From Anaerolineae bacterium (GTDB lineage: Bacteria; Chloroflexota; Anaerolineae; S016-19), in assembly GCA_027016315.1 (NCBI GenBank), contig JALWAP010000084.1, positions 1 to 36,813 on the forward strand: a stretch of DNA of 36,813 nucleotides. Direction: 5' to 3'. The position numbers and the translations under genes are program-made. Every line of letters starts with the position of its first letter. The stretch's first letter is position 1. Below are positions 36,754 to 36,813 of this stretch, one piece after another. Below the pieces are notes generated by a model that had not been told where the DNA came from, did no database searches, and saw only the letters and a program-made list of their open reading frames with translations.

Positions 36754-36813
36754 GTGGAAGTAAACGATTTTGCTGCCATTCGCATAAGTTTGGCTTCACC
36801 GGAGCAGATACTT
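36754..36813 (+). CDS. rpoC: RNA polymerase beta-prime subunit RpoC, first 20 codons only
   Basis: GTG at 36754 follows a GGGGTGAG ribosome-binding site. The 20 visible codons translate as (M)EVNDFAAIRISLASPEQIL, the classic RpoC N-terminus. The gene continues beyond the right edge. It is 81 bp after rpoB with no terminator between them, the standard rpoBC operon. Confidence 0.95.
   Translation, partial: MEVNDFAAIRISLASPEQIL

Overview
The window looks like ordinary chromosomal DNA of a Chloroflexota bacterium, perhaps Anaerolineae-like. Supporting signs are a very large membrane protein with a C-terminal DUF2298 (Chlor_Arch_YYY) module, two DUF2723 glycosyltransferase-like membrane proteins, an envelope enzyme with a long Thr/Pro linker, a SpoVS homologue outside any visible sporulation locus, and an RpoB with a large insertion near its C-terminus. 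No phage, transposon, integrase or CRISPR array was seen. The lineage is inferred from gene content only; no alignment was run.

Left part (1-8.8 kb). The minus-strand gene at the left edge is a two-module AAA+ ATPase of the kind found in extracellular contractile injection system (eCIS) loci. It has a long structured leader and runs off the window, so a possible injection-system cluster would lie to the left. Next come a secreted triple-LysM L,D-transpeptidase (-), a 938-residue DUF2723 protein (+), signal peptidase I (-) and a zinc-ribbon/Nudix/GNAT fusion (-).

Middle (8.8-24 kb). A tightly packed minus-strand operon with start/stop overlaps encodes TerC, a second DUF2723 protein, a one-Cys peroxiredoxin fused to a cupin, and an M20 amidohydrolase. 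A second minus-strand group holds an SdhC/D-like cytochrome b anchor, an alpha/beta hydrolase, a single-domain chromate transporter and an inositol-monophosphatase-family enzyme. Diverging from it are mreB and a radical SAM gene, followed by tRNA-Gly(CCC) and tRNA-Val(CAC). The minus-strand recA-recX-rny group ends in an intrinsic terminator and is followed by spoVS and a rhomboid protease.

Right part (24-36.8 kb). A 1,421-residue GT-C/DUF2298 fusion (-) diverges from a plus-strand operon of a 57-residue unknown, an MFS permease, a DUF2085 membrane protein and cobU. Convergent to cobU is a membrane-anchored DtxR/MntR-like protein with two FeoA domains. Last is rpoB, with tandem sigma70-type promoters and an intrinsic-terminator-like hairpin at the start of its leader, and then the first 20 codons of rpoC.

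Functionally the window mixes core information and shape genes (rpoBC, recA, rny, mreB, tRNAs) with envelope and glycan genes (L,D-transpeptidase, lepB, two DUF2723 proteins, DUF2298 fusion) and redox or metal functions (Prx-cupin, TerC, ChrA, DtxR-FeoA). No complete undescribed multi-gene system is evident. The items most worth following up are the eCIS-type ATPase at the edge, the membrane-bound metal regulator with a changed recognition helix, the 26-residue repeat in the RpoB insertion, the rpoB leader terminator, the Prx-cupin fusion operon, and the cysteine-rich open frame between spoVS and the rhomboid gene.
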